Made by a program: the position numbers and the translations under genes
NCBI GenBank assembly: GCA_001770725.1
Contig: MERU01000001.1
Coordinates: forward strand, 1 to 64,000
DNA from: Burkholderiales bacterium RIFCSPHIGHO2_01_FULL_63_240
GTDB lineage: Bacteria; Pseudomonadota; Gammaproteobacteria; Burkholderiales; Burkholderiaceae_C
Length of the DNA: 64,000 nucleotides
Direction of reading: 5' to 3'
Shown here: piece after piece, positions 27,811 through 35,473 of the stretch
Numbering within the stretch: the first letter of the stretch is position 1
Layout: each line of letters starts with the position of its first letter
The notes under the pieces: generated by a model
The model's input: only the letters and a program-made list of their open reading frames with translations
Told to the model about the DNA's origin: nothing
Database searches by the model: none

Positions 27811-28799
27811 GTCAGGCCTCCTGAAGAGCGGTTCATGCGCCACAGCAGGTAGCTGCCGCCGAGCACCGCGGTGAGCACCCCGACGGGCAGCTCCTGCGGC
27901 GCGATCAGCCAGCGCGCGAGCACGTCGGCCAGCAGCAGCAGCAAGCCACCCGCCAGGCACGACAGCACCATCAGCGCACCGTGCGTGACCGACACCACGC
28001 TGCGCACCAGGTGCGGGGCCACCAGGCCCACAAAAGAGATCAGGCCAGCCTGGGCCACCGCCGTGCCCGTGGCCGCCGACAGCACCAGCACCAGCACCCA
28101 GCGCGCCCAGGTCACCGACACGCCCAGGCTGCTCGCCGCGGCATCGCCCAGGCTCATGGCGTCGAGCGCGCGACTGCCACCCAGGGCCAGCAACAGGCAC
28201 ACCACCAGCACCGGCGCCATCGTGCCCACGGCGGGCCAGCCGATGAAACCGGTGGTGCCCAGCATGAAAGCCTGCATGGCCCGGGTGATGTCGGGCACCA
28301 TCAGCATGGTCAGGGCGCTCAAGGCCCCCAGCACCACGCCCACCACCACGCCCGCCAGCAGCAGGCGCAGCGTGTGCTGCACCCCACGCGCCAGCACCAG
28401 CGTCAGCGCCACCGCCATCACCGAGCCCATGAAGGCCGCGCCACTCACGCCCAGGCGCACCCAGACGTCGGCGGAGGCAGGGCCCACGCCCAGCCAGGCC
28501 AGGCAGGCGGCCACGCCCAGCGCCGCGCCCGAAGAGCTGCCCAGCAGGTATGGGTCGGCCAGCGGGTTGCGGAACACGCCCTGAGCGAGGGCGCCCGACA
28601 GCGCCAGCAAGGCCCCAGCCAGCCAGGCCCCCATCGAACGTGGCGCGCGGACCTCCCACGCAATCTGCCAGGCCAGGGGGTCGGCCCCCCAGGCCTGAGG
28701 CCCGCTCCAGCCGGTGCTGCCCACCGCCAGCGCCAGCACCCCGGCCAGAGCTGTCAGCGCGATGAGGACGAGGCCCAGGCCCCAGCCGCGTCGGTTCAT
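27807..28799 (-). CDS. btuC: Vitamin B12 ABC transporter permease
   Basis: 330-aa FecCD-family permease with about ten transmembrane helices. Characteristic segments are RAPRSMGAWLAGALLALSGA, FRNPLADPYLLGSSSGAALG, GFIGWPAVG and ISFVGLVAPHLVR. BtuC forms a homodimer with two BtuD subunits and receives cobalamin from BtuF. The ATG overlaps the btuF stop by 4 bp and the stop overlaps the btuD start, so the three transporter genes are translationally coupled. Confidence 0.9.
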   Translation of the reverse strand: MNRRGWGLGLVLIALTALAGVLALAVGSTGWSGPQAWGADPLAWQIAWEVRAPRSMGAWLAGALLALSGALAQGVFRNPLADPYLLGSSSGAALGVAACLAWLGVGPASADVWVRLGVSGAAFMGSVMAVALTLVLARGVQHTLRLLLAGVVVGVVLGALSALTMLMVPDITRAMQAFMLGTTGFIGWPAVGTMAPVLVVCLLLALGGSRALDAMSLGDAAASSLGVSVTWARWVLVLVLSAATGTAVAQAGLISFVGLVAPHLVRSVVSVTHGALMVLSCLAGGLLLLLADVLARWLIAPQELPVGVLTAVLGGSYLLWRMNRSSGGLT

Positions 28800-29698
28800 G
28801 ACCCTGCCCCGGTTTGCCGCGCCACCTGCTGCTGCAGGCAGGCCAGCATGATGCGAGCGGCTTCACCCATGCGCGGGCCCGGCCGCGAGAGCACGTCCAC
28901 CTGGCTTGGCGTGAAAATGCAGATGCGTCCGTCGCGCACCGCACGGATGCGGTCCCAACCGGGCCGGTGCGGCAGGCCCGGCGCGCTGCGCGCCCCCACC
29001 ATGATCAGGTAAGGATCGGCTCGCACCACGTACTCCGGGTTCAGGCGCGGGAAGGGCCCCAGCGAGGCCGGCACCACGTTGTCCTGGCTCAACCGCTGCA
29101 AGGTGTATCCAATGAAAGACGAGGTGCCAGCGGCGTAAGGTGCGCTGTCGACCTCGTAATACACACGCCAGCCGCGCGCGGCCTTCGGCACCATGGCCGC
29201 GGCCGCATCCACCTCGGCGTCGATGCGGCGGGCCAGGCGCTCGCTCTCGGCCACGCGCCCCAGCACCGCCCCCACCTTCTGCACCACGCGGCGCACGTCG
29301 TCCTGCGTTCGGGGCTCCAGCGCGACCACCTTCAAGCCCAGGGCTTCGAGGCGATCGATCACGCGGGCGGACACGCCCAGCAGCACCACATCGGGCCGCA
29401 GCGACACGATGAGCTCCACGTTCGCATCGTCCAGTCCACCGAGCTTCGTGAGCTTCTGCACCGACGCCGGGTGGTTCGAGTGGCGGTCGACCCCGACGAT
29501 GCGGTCGCAGGCCCCCAGGTCACAGACCGTCTCGGTCAACGAGGGCAACAGGGTCACGATGCGTTGGGGTGGCGTGGCCCAGCGCGAGGTCACGCCACGG
29601 TCGTCGCGCACCTCCAGCGCGTGGGCGCCCCCAGCCACGCTGGCCAGCATGAACGCACCGAGCAGGCAGGCCCAACGGGTGATCCAGCGGCTCTTCAT
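28796..29698 (-). CDS. btuF: Cobalamin-binding periplasmic protein
   Basis: 300-aa solute-binding protein of the BtuF/FecB helical-backbone family. The signal peptide is MKSRWITRWACLLGAFMLAS through AHA. The mature part has RIVTLLPSLTETVCDLGA, VGVDRHSNHPASV, VELIVSLRPDVVLL and RADPYLIMVGA, typical of type III binding proteins. It presents corrinoids to BtuC. The chosen ATG (29698) overlaps the cobU stop and gives a normal signal peptide; an upstream start would add nine extra residues. Confidence 0.9.
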   Translation of the reverse strand: MKSRWITRWACLLGAFMLASVAGGAHALEVRDDRGVTSRWATPPQRIVTLLPSLTETVCDLGACDRIVGVDRHSNHPASVQKLTKLGGLDDANVELIVSLRPDVVLLGVSARVIDRLEALGLKVVALEPRTQDDVRRVVQKVGAVLGRVAESERLARRIDAEVDAAAAMVPKAARGWRVYYEVDSAPYAAGTSSFIGYTLQRLSQDNVVPASLGPFPRLNPEYVVRADPYLIMVGARSAPGLPHRPGWDRIRAVRDGRICIFTPSQVDVLSRPGPRMGEAARIMLACLQQQVARQTGAGS

Positions 29699-30264
29699 GC
29701 CCGAGCCTCCACGGGCCGCGTCCACGCCTGGCCGGCCACCATCAGCGTCAGCTCACCACTGCAGCGGGCCACGGCCTGGTTCAGCCGCCCCAGCTCGTCG
29801 ACGAAGGCGCGCACCTCGTTCGACATGGGGATCACGCCCCACCCCACTTCGTTGGAGATCAGCAGCACCGTTGAAGGCAATCGCCGCAAGGTCTGCAGCA
29901 CGGCATCGCGCTCGGCATGCCATGCAGGCAGGTCCCCCTGGCCGTCGATGGGCATGAGCCAGTTGGTCAGCCACAGCGTCAGGCAATCGACGAGCAACAG
30001 GCGATGCGGCGCGGCCTCTTGCGCCAGCACCTCAGACAGGTGCAGCGGCTCTTCGAGCGTGCGCCAGCCCACCGGCCGGTCTGCCTGGTGGCGGGCGATG
30101 CGCTGGCGCATCTCCTCGTCCCAGGCCTGGGCGGTGGCCACCACCACCACTTCGCGACCCGCCGCTTCGGCCTGCCAGGCCAAAGCCAGCCGCTCGGCGT
30201 GCCCCGACTTGCCACTGCGCTGGCCGCCGACGATGAGGTGATGAGGAGGTTGCATGGCGGGCAT
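29695..30264 (-). CDS. cobU: Bifunctional adenosylcobinamide kinase/guanylyltransferase
   Basis: 189-aa enzyme that phosphorylates adenosylcobinamide and then forms adenosylcobinamide-GDP. The P-loop GGQRSGKS is at 13-20; VVVVATAQAWDEEMRQRIARH contains the histidine region used for GMP transfer; LLVDCLTLWLTNWL and ISNEVGWGVIPMSNE are family signatures. The ATG at 30264 shares one base with the btuB stop (TGATG); an ATG nine bases further in (30255) is an alternative. Its position between btuB and btuF is a familiar salvage arrangement. Confidence 0.93.
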   Translation of the reverse strand: MPAMQPPHHLIVGGQRSGKSGHAERLALAWQAEAAGREVVVVATAQAWDEEMRQRIARHQADRPVGWRTLEEPLHLSEVLAQEAAPHRLLLVDCLTLWLTNWLMPIDGQGDLPAWHAERDAVLQTLRRLPSTVLLISNEVGWGVIPMSNEVRAFVDELGRLNQAVARCSGELTLMVAGQAWTRPVEARA

Positions 30265-32147
30265 CACGGCGTCGGCTTGGCCTGGCTGTAGCTGAGGGTC
30301 AGGAACCACTGCCGGCGAGCCTGGTTGTAGCCCCAGGCCGTCTGGTAGCGGCGGTCGGTCAGGTTGTCGACACGCAAGGCCAGGGCCCAGTCCCGGTCGA
30401 CCTGGTAGCGCAACGAAGCGTGCCACAGGCCCACACCGCCCAGGCGCTTGGCCGCCGTGTTGTCGTCGTCATCGAACATGCCGTCGCGCACGGTCGCGCC
30501 CAGCGACTGCTGCCAGCGTCCCAGGGTGTGGGTGAGGTCACCCTGGAACACGCCGTTGGCACGCCGCCTGAGGTACTTGCCGCTGTCCTGGTCGAAGGCA
30601 TTGAGCCAGTCGGCCGATCCGTGCACCCCCCACAGGCCCCAGGCCGTGTCCCAGTCCTGGTCAGCCGACAGCGTCAGCCCTTCCATGCGCACGTGGGGCG
30701 TCGACAGCACCTGCGTCGTCGTCGACTGGATGTAGCCGCGTACGTCGTTGCGGTAGTAAGCCATGCGCCAGCGGCCTTGTTCAAGCACGCGGGTCAGGCT
30801 GAGCTCCTTGCTCACGCCTTCCTGGGGCGGCATGTTGGGGTTGCTGCTGCGGTCAGGGTAGTACAGGTCGTTGAAGGTCGGTGCAGAGAAGGTCGAGCCG
30901 ATCGAAGCCCCCGCTCGCCAGCCCGGGCTGAACTCGTAGCCATAGGCCGCGGCCGCCGTGGGCTGGTCGCCATACTGCGAGTTGTGGTCGTGGCGCGCAC
31001 TGAGTTGCCACGCATGCGGCCCCTGCTCGCCAGACCAGCCCAGCACCAGGGCGTCCATCGTGCGGTTGCGCACGGGGTACTTCGTGGTGGCCTGCACGCC
31101 CTGCTCGACATGATCCAGCGCCACCAGGGCCGTGCCCAGTGGCATCGCCAGCGTGTTGTCCCAGCTCACCTGGCGTTGCGTGGTCGCGAAGCGCCCCAGC
31201 GAGGACGCCAGTCGCGCCACGTAGGTGTTGCTGCTGTCATGGCTGCGCGCCACGCGCCACTCCGAACGCCAGCTCGGCGTCAAGCGGCCGGTCAGCGCCA
31301 GGCTCTGCACGCTGCTGCGCACGTCGGCACGCCGGTTCAGGCCCGGGTTCTTGGCCAACCGGCCATCGTCGATCTCATTGTCGCCTTGCGCCACCACGCC
31401 TTGCCAGCGCAGGCGCCAGCCGGTGGCGATGTCGTGCGACAGGCTGCCTTGCAGGCTCTGCTGGCGAAAGCCATCGCGGTCCGGGTGGTACGTCGATGCC
31501 AGCGGGTTGGTGGACGAGAAGCCCCGCGTGGCCTGGTCCGACACCGTGACGGCCCCTTGCCAGCGCTCGACGCCACCGGACCAGGCCGCGGTGGCCTGGT
31601 GGAACCCGTCGGAGCCCCCCGTCACGCTGGCCTCCACCTCGGAGCCCACGTGGCCACGGCGCGTGAAGATCTGGATCACGCCGGCCACCGCGTCCGAGCC
31701 ATACAGCGAGGCCATCGGCCCGCGCACCACCTCGATGTGGTCGATGGCTTCGAGCGGGAAGTTTTCCAGCGAAGGCGAGCCGGACGTGGCAGAGCCGAAG
31801 CGCACGCCATCGACCAGCACCAAGGTGTGGCGCTGCTGCCCGCCTCGCATGTACAGGTTGCTGGATTTGCCCAGGCCGCCATTCGATGACATCTGGATGC
31901 CCGCCTGACGGGCCAGCAGCTGCGAAAACGACTGGCCGACGCTGGCGGCGATCTGCTCGCGACCGATGACGGTGACGTCGGCGACCACCGCGTCAATGCG
32001 GCTGCCCGTTCGGGTGGCCGTGACCACCTGTCCGGCTTCATCGGCTTCCCGAATGACGGCCTGTGCGGGCGTCAGCGACACGGCGAGCAGGCCTGCGGTG
32101 CCAAGCTGCAAAAGGGCGCTCTTGTGTCGGATGTGGGTGTTTTGCAT
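30264..32147 (-). CDS. btuB: TonB-dependent vitamin B12 receptor
   Basis: 627-aa outer-membrane receptor for cobalamin and related corrinoids. The signal peptide ends around PAQA; the mature N-terminus has a TonB-box-like segment (AGQVVTATR), then a plug domain (VTVIGREQIAASVGQSFSQL, MRGGQQRHTLVLVDGVR, IEVVRGPMASLYGSDAVAGV) and a 22-stranded barrel ending with an aromatic strand (RQWFLTLSYS). The ATG at 32147 has a good ribosome binding site (GAAAGGA), so it is preferred over the ATG at 32174. The assignment rests on BtuB resemblance and on the riboswitch-led B12 operon. Confidence 0.9.
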   Translation of the reverse strand: MQNTHIRHKSALLQLGTAGLLAVSLTPAQAVIREADEAGQVVTATRTGSRIDAVVADVTVIGREQIAASVGQSFSQLLARQAGIQMSSNGGLGKSSNLYMRGGQQRHTLVLVDGVRFGSATSGSPSLENFPLEAIDHIEVVRGPMASLYGSDAVAGVIQIFTRRGHVGSEVEASVTGGSDGFHQATAAWSGGVERWQGAVTVSDQATRGFSSTNPLASTYHPDRDGFRQQSLQGSLSHDIATGWRLRWQGVVAQGDNEIDDGRLAKNPGLNRRADVRSSVQSLALTGRLTPSWRSEWRVARSHDSSNTYVARLASSLGRFATTQRQVSWDNTLAMPLGTALVALDHVEQGVQATTKYPVRNRTMDALVLGWSGEQGPHAWQLSARHDHNSQYGDQPTAAAAYGYEFSPGWRAGASIGSTFSAPTFNDLYYPDRSSNPNMPPQEGVSKELSLTRVLEQGRWRMAYYRNDVRGYIQSTTTQVLSTPHVRMEGLTLSADQDWDTAWGLWGVHGSADWLNAFDQDSGKYLRRRANGVFQGDLTHTLGRWQQSLGATVRDGMFDDDDNTAAKRLGGVGLWHASLRYQVDRDWALALRVDNLTDRRYQTAWGYNQARRQWFLTLSYSQAKPTP

Positions 32148-32173
32148 GTCCGTTCCTTTCTGGTGTCTTGTCA

Positions 32174-34147
32174 TCAGAAGGAGCGGTTCACGCTCAGTCG
32201 CCAGTTGCGGCCGGCGAACGGGTACACCCTGGGGTTGTCACAGGTGGTGCCGCTCGCATAGCCAAAGTTGGTCCCCCATCGATCAAACAGGTTGTTGACG
32301 GCCAGTGCAACGGTCCAGTCCGATTGCTTCCAGGCGTAGCGTGCGTCGAACAGCGTCGATGAAGGCACACGCACGGCACATGCGTTGGCCGTGTCGCTGG
32401 AATACCGGGCCGAAGCCAGGAACTGGGCCCCCAACTCCAGGCTTTGGCGATCGTCCACCTGCCAGTTGGCGCGCAGCGTGGCCGAGCGCGGCGACACCAG
32501 CACCACGCTCTTGCCAGCGTTGGCGCCCTCGGTGTACTGCGAGGTCAACTGCTGCAGCGTGGCGATGAGGTTCAGGCGAGGCAACAACTGCGCATGGACC
32601 TCGGCCTCGACACCACGGCGACGCGTGGGGTCGATGTTGACGTTGTTGTACGAAACATCATCAAAGAAGATCTCGTCGCGTGTGCGCTGAACGAAATAGC
32701 GCACGGTGGCCGACTCGGCCCCCTGCCCCCACTTCACGCCGATCTCGCGATCGCGGTTGCGCTGGGGCTTGAGCGCCTGCTGACCCGGGGTGTAGCGGTT
32801 TTCGTCCACGTTGGGCAGGCGATAAGAGGTCGAACCACGCAGGTAGACCGACCACTGCTTGGTCAACGCCTGGCTCACTCCCAACTCACCCGCGTGCAAG
32901 GTGTCATCGCGGCTGTACTGCAGCGGACCGCCGCCGACGATATCGCTTTGCTTGTTGACATCTTCACGGCGCCAGCCGACGCTCACCCTTGTGCCGGATG
33001 GCAGGTCCACATCGGCGTGCACGTAGTGCGCCCGGTTGTGCTGACGGCCCCTTTCCACGTTGCCGTAGCCAACGCTGTCATACGTCCACTCCTGCCAATC
33101 CAATCCGCCTGTCAGGCGCAGATCGGCTCCTGCGACCTGGTCATGCCAGCTCGCTCGCGGTGCCACCTGGCTCTGGCGACTGCTTGTGCGCAGCTCGCTC
33201 GTGCCATACAGGGAGAACACGTCACGATCACGCTGGCCGGCATCCACCTGCCAGCTCCACGCTGCCGATCGCCAGCCCAGTTGCGCCTGCTGACGGGTCT
33301 CTCCCACGCTGCCTCGATCGTCGGGGGTGGTGGTCCGGCGCGGATCGCGGCGAGCGACGCCCAGATTCAGCGGCCCAGGCAAACCCGAAGCCTGGTCCTC
33401 GTGCTGCACACGCCAGCTGGCCCGCCACGGCCCTTCCTGCCACTGCAGGCCCAGGCTGCCGATGTCCTGGCGCAGCTGGCTGTTGTCACGGTAACCATCG
33501 GAGCGCACGCGCCGCACGCTGCCATCCACCGTCAAGGGCCCGAAGGCGCGCTGCCCACTGGCCAGCAGCTCATGCCCGTCGTAGGACTCCAACGCGGCCA
33601 TCACGCGGCCCGAGCCCTCGGTGCTGGCGCCCTGCTTGAGGATGACGTTGATCACGCCCGCCGAAGCGCCTTCGCCCCACAGAACACTGGCGCCGCCACG
33701 GATGACCTCGATGCGGTCGATGCGGTCCAGGGGGATGGAGCTCAGGCGCGCCGTGGCCTGCTCGTTCTCGCTGATGCGGATGCCGTCGACCAGCACCACG
33801 AGGTTCTGATCAGCGGTGTCACCGAAGCCGCGCAGGTCAAGACGCGGATCGCGGCCACTTTGCAGGTCGGTGCGCCCGGGCACGCCACCGAGCTTGCGCA
33901 CGGCCTCGTTCGCGTCGATGACCCCTGCACGCTGGATCTGCTCGGCCGTGATGACCGTGGCCCCGATGGGCGCTGAGCGAAGCAGCTCAGGCAGCCGGCT
34001 GGCGGAAACCACCACCGGCTCGAGGGTCGCCCCCGCGTCCGTCGGCGTCGCGGTTTGAGCCGCCACGGAACCGAACCACACACCACACGCCACGGCAACG
34101 GCCGAACGCACCCCGGGTGCCTGGGGCACCGAGATCAGAAAAAACAT
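32174..34147 (-). CDS. TonB-dependent receptor, riboswitch-proximal
   Basis: 657-aa outer-membrane receptor and the first gene behind the cobalamin riboswitch. A signal peptide (SAVAVACGVWFGSVAAQ) is followed by a TonB-box-like segment (LEPVVVSASR), a plug (GATVITAEQIQRAG, DLRGFGDTADQNLVVLVDG, IEVIRGGASVLWGEGASAGV) and a long barrel ending NWRLSVNRSF. It differs clearly from the neighbouring BtuB in sequence, so it may recognise a different ligand: another corrinoid, a corrin precursor, or cobalt in complex. The ligand cannot be told from sequence. The stop lies 26 bp upstream of the btuB start. The initiating ATG lacks a clear ribosome binding site. Confidence 0.85.
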   Translation of the reverse strand: MFFLISVPQAPGVRSAVAVACGVWFGSVAAQTATPTDAGATLEPVVVSASRLPELLRSAPIGATVITAEQIQRAGVIDANEAVRKLGGVPGRTDLQSGRDPRLDLRGFGDTADQNLVVLVDGIRISENEQATARLSSIPLDRIDRIEVIRGGASVLWGEGASAGVINVILKQGASTEGSGRVMAALESYDGHELLASGQRAFGPLTVDGSVRRVRSDGYRDNSQLRQDIGSLGLQWQEGPWRASWRVQHEDQASGLPGPLNLGVARRDPRRTTTPDDRGSVGETRQQAQLGWRSAAWSWQVDAGQRDRDVFSLYGTSELRTSSRQSQVAPRASWHDQVAGADLRLTGGLDWQEWTYDSVGYGNVERGRQHNRAHYVHADVDLPSGTRVSVGWRREDVNKQSDIVGGGPLQYSRDDTLHAGELGVSQALTKQWSVYLRGSTSYRLPNVDENRYTPGQQALKPQRNRDREIGVKWGQGAESATVRYFVQRTRDEIFFDDVSYNNVNIDPTRRRGVEAEVHAQLLPRLNLIATLQQLTSQYTEGANAGKSVVLVSPRSATLRANWQVDDRQSLELGAQFLASARYSSDTANACAVRVPSSTLFDARYAWKQSDWTVALAVNNLFDRWGTNFGYASGTTCDNPRVYPFAGRNWRLSVNRSF

Positions 34148-34224
34148 GATGAAAACAAAGCAAAGGAGCCCTGGTCAGCATCCCCGCAGACCGTGGGCGA
34201 CTGGCGCGCACGCGAACGCACGCA

Positions 34225-34440
34225 CCCCCTGCTGGCCGGTATCCGGGCTAGGCGGTGCAACCTGTGTGGCCTTCCCAGGCCCGAAGGCCCAGTGGCTGGA
34301 GGACACAGGCTGAGCAAGTGCAAACTGGCGTTGCACACACTCGACCGCCGACCGTTGCGGGGGCAGCGCAAGTCAGGCTGGCATCGGCGATGACGCGTGA
34401 CCCTCTTGCTTCCCGTTTGACTGCACCGGGTGAACCCCGG
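34225..34440 (-). promoter_or_regulatory. Cobalamin riboswitch
   Basis: All hallmark elements appear in order on the minus strand: GGTGC (34427-34423), GGGAAGC (34414-34408), CCCCCGCAACGGT (34363-34351), the B12-box core GCCACTG (34296-34290) and CCCGGATACCGG (34247-34236). About 80 nt then lead to the first receptor gene. Binding of adenosylcobalamin should switch off expression of the 17-gene operon below. It is the only such element I find in the window. Confidence 0.96.
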
Positions 34441-34454
34441 CGCGAGCACCAACG

Positions 34455-34486
34455 GCTGGCATTGTAAGCGCGCCTACAATGCCAGC
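34455..34486. promoter_or_regulatory. Perfect 12-bp inverted repeat with opposed -10 elements
   Basis: GCTGGCATTGTA (34455-34466) and TACAATGCCAGC (34475-34486) are exact reverse complements around an 8-nt spacer. Each arm ends in TACAAT read outward: the plus-strand copy at 34475-34480 would serve the ZapB-like/zapA genes (ATG at 34516) and the minus-strand copy at 34466-34461 would start the riboswitch leader. Neither has a recognisable -35, so a dual operator or activator site is likely. Confidence 0.55.
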
Positions 34487-34515
34487 GAGCACCCCTGAAC
34501 CCGCCACGGCCAACC

Positions 34516-34764
34516 ATGTCCCGCATCGACGAACTCACCGATCGCATCGAGCGCCTGCTGTTGCGCCACGAGGAGCTGCGCCGCACCAACGCGCTGCTGG
34601 CCCAGCAGGTGCACGTCGTCACCCAGGAACGCGAGTCCCTCAAGGCCAGGCTGGCCGCCGCGCGCGCGCGCATCGACGCGCTGCTCGACAAGTTGCCCCT
34701 GCCCGCCCACGAAACCGAACACCCCGACGGCGACCAGCCCGCTGTCGGCACCCGATCAGAATGA
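34516..34764 (+). CDS. Small ZapB-like coiled-coil protein
   Basis: 82-aa soluble protein. Residues 1 to about 60 are a continuous charged helix with heptad spacing of Leu/Val/Ile (LTDRIERLLLRHEELRRTNA, then LLAQQVHVVTQERESLKARL), predicted as a coiled coil, and the end is an acidic, disordered tail. This resembles the small ZapB/DUF904-type proteins encoded just before zapA in many beta- and gammaproteobacteria. A division-related role is inferred from the 4-bp overlap (ATGA) with zapA. True homology to ZapB is not certain. Confidence 0.75.
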   Translation: MSRIDELTDRIERLLLRHEELRRTNALLAQQVHVVTQERESLKARLAAARARIDALLDKLPLPAHETEHPDGDQPAVGTRSE

Positions 34765-35105
34765 AGCAAATCGAAGTCTCGATCATGGGGCAGAGCTACC
34801 GCCTGGGTTGCCCGGACGGTGGCGAGGAACGCCTGCGTGAAGCGGTCTCGCAGGTCGACCGCGAGATGTGCGCCATCCGCGACAGCGGCAAGCTCAAGGC
34901 GCGTGAGCGCATCGCCGTGCTGGCGGCGCTGAACCTGGCCTACATCCTGGCCGAACGACCCGCGGCACCCACCGCCGCACCCGCGAGCCCGTCCGATCTG
35001 GCCAGCGAGGCTTCCCCCCTGGGGCCCTTGCCCTCGCCCGCATACGTCGACCAGCTCGTGGCGCGCATCGACCAGGTCCTCGGCCAGGATGGCCACCTGA
35101 TCTGA
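34761..35105 (+). CDS. zapA: Cell division protein ZapA
   Basis: 114-aa FtsZ-associated protein that promotes Z-ring bundling in the cytoplasm. The N-terminal domain is typical (MKQIEVSIMGQSYRLGCPDG, followed by GEERLREAVSQVD), then a helix (KARERIAVLAALNLAYILAE) and an Ala/Pro-rich linker before a terminal helix. The start overlaps the upstream coiled-coil gene. Downstream comes 6S RNA, reproducing the zapA-ssrS order known from other proteobacteria. Confidence 0.92.
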   Translation: MKQIEVSIMGQSYRLGCPDGGEERLREAVSQVDREMCAIRDSGKLKARERIAVLAALNLAYILAERPAAPTAAPASPSDLASEASPLGPLPSPAYVDQLVARIDQVLGQDGHLI

Positions 35106-35173
35106 ACCACGGCCCGCACCTGATCGATCGCGGCATCAGCACCGCTTCAGGCGTGCAAAACAGCAGCAAGTGC

Positions 35174-35204
35174 TTGACCCGATCAGGGCGAGTCCACGTA
35201 GAAT
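35174..35204 (+). promoter_or_regulatory. Promoter of 6S RNA
   Basis: TTGACC (35174-35179) and TAGAAT (35199-35204) are good -35 and -10 hexamers, but their spacing is 19 bp, longer than the optimum of 17. The expected start, about 7 nt after the -10, coincides with the first base of the predicted closing stem at 35211. Confidence 0.65.
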
Positions 35205-35210
35205 GGGCTT

Positions 35211-35392
35211 GTCCGTCGCGTTCGTGGTTGTTTTTATTTCCTTGAACCGATGCTCTTGGAGCCAGGGCTTGGAACATTGCGCACAGGTGTGATCGTCTCG
35301 CGTCAGATGAACCCGAAGTGCTGCTGACCTCGCCCACCTGAATCCCCCTGGGTTCAGGAATGCGGCAACCAGCTCTCGGCGGACCTCGTTTT
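35211..35392 (+). ncRNA. ssrS: 6S RNA
   Basis: About 182 nt, the usual size of 6S RNA, which binds sigma-70 RNA polymerase holoenzyme as a promoter mimic in stationary phase. The ends can pair: GTCCGTCG (35211-35218) with CGGCGGAC (35377-35384). A second pairing joins CTTGAACC (35240-35247) with GGTTCAGG (35351-35358). The alternative 3' hairpin CCTGAATCC / GGGTTCAGG resembles the CCUUGAACC...GGGUUCAAGG hairpin of E. coli 6S RNA. It lies directly downstream of zapA, as in other proteobacteria. Exact ends are estimated. Confidence 0.8.
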
Positions 35393-35393
35393 C

Positions 35394-35431
35394 ATCGGCC
35401 AGACACCGCAAGGGTCTGGCCGATCCTCTTT
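35394..35431 (+). terminator. Intrinsic terminator after 6S RNA
   Basis: A perfect 10-bp stem, ATCGGCCAGA (35394-35403) with TCTGGCCGAT (35415-35424), has an 11-nt loop and is followed by CCTCTTT. It separates 6S RNA from the convergent GGDEF gene and may work in both directions. Confidence 0.75.
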
Positions 35432-35473
35432 GTGAGTCCGCTGAGCACCCCGCTTCAGCGGAGCGCGGGCCGC

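Noticed and set aside
34225-34440. Short plus-strand open frames across the riboswitch region as genes
   Set aside because: They cover the conserved riboswitch motifs and have no ribosome binding site or similarity.
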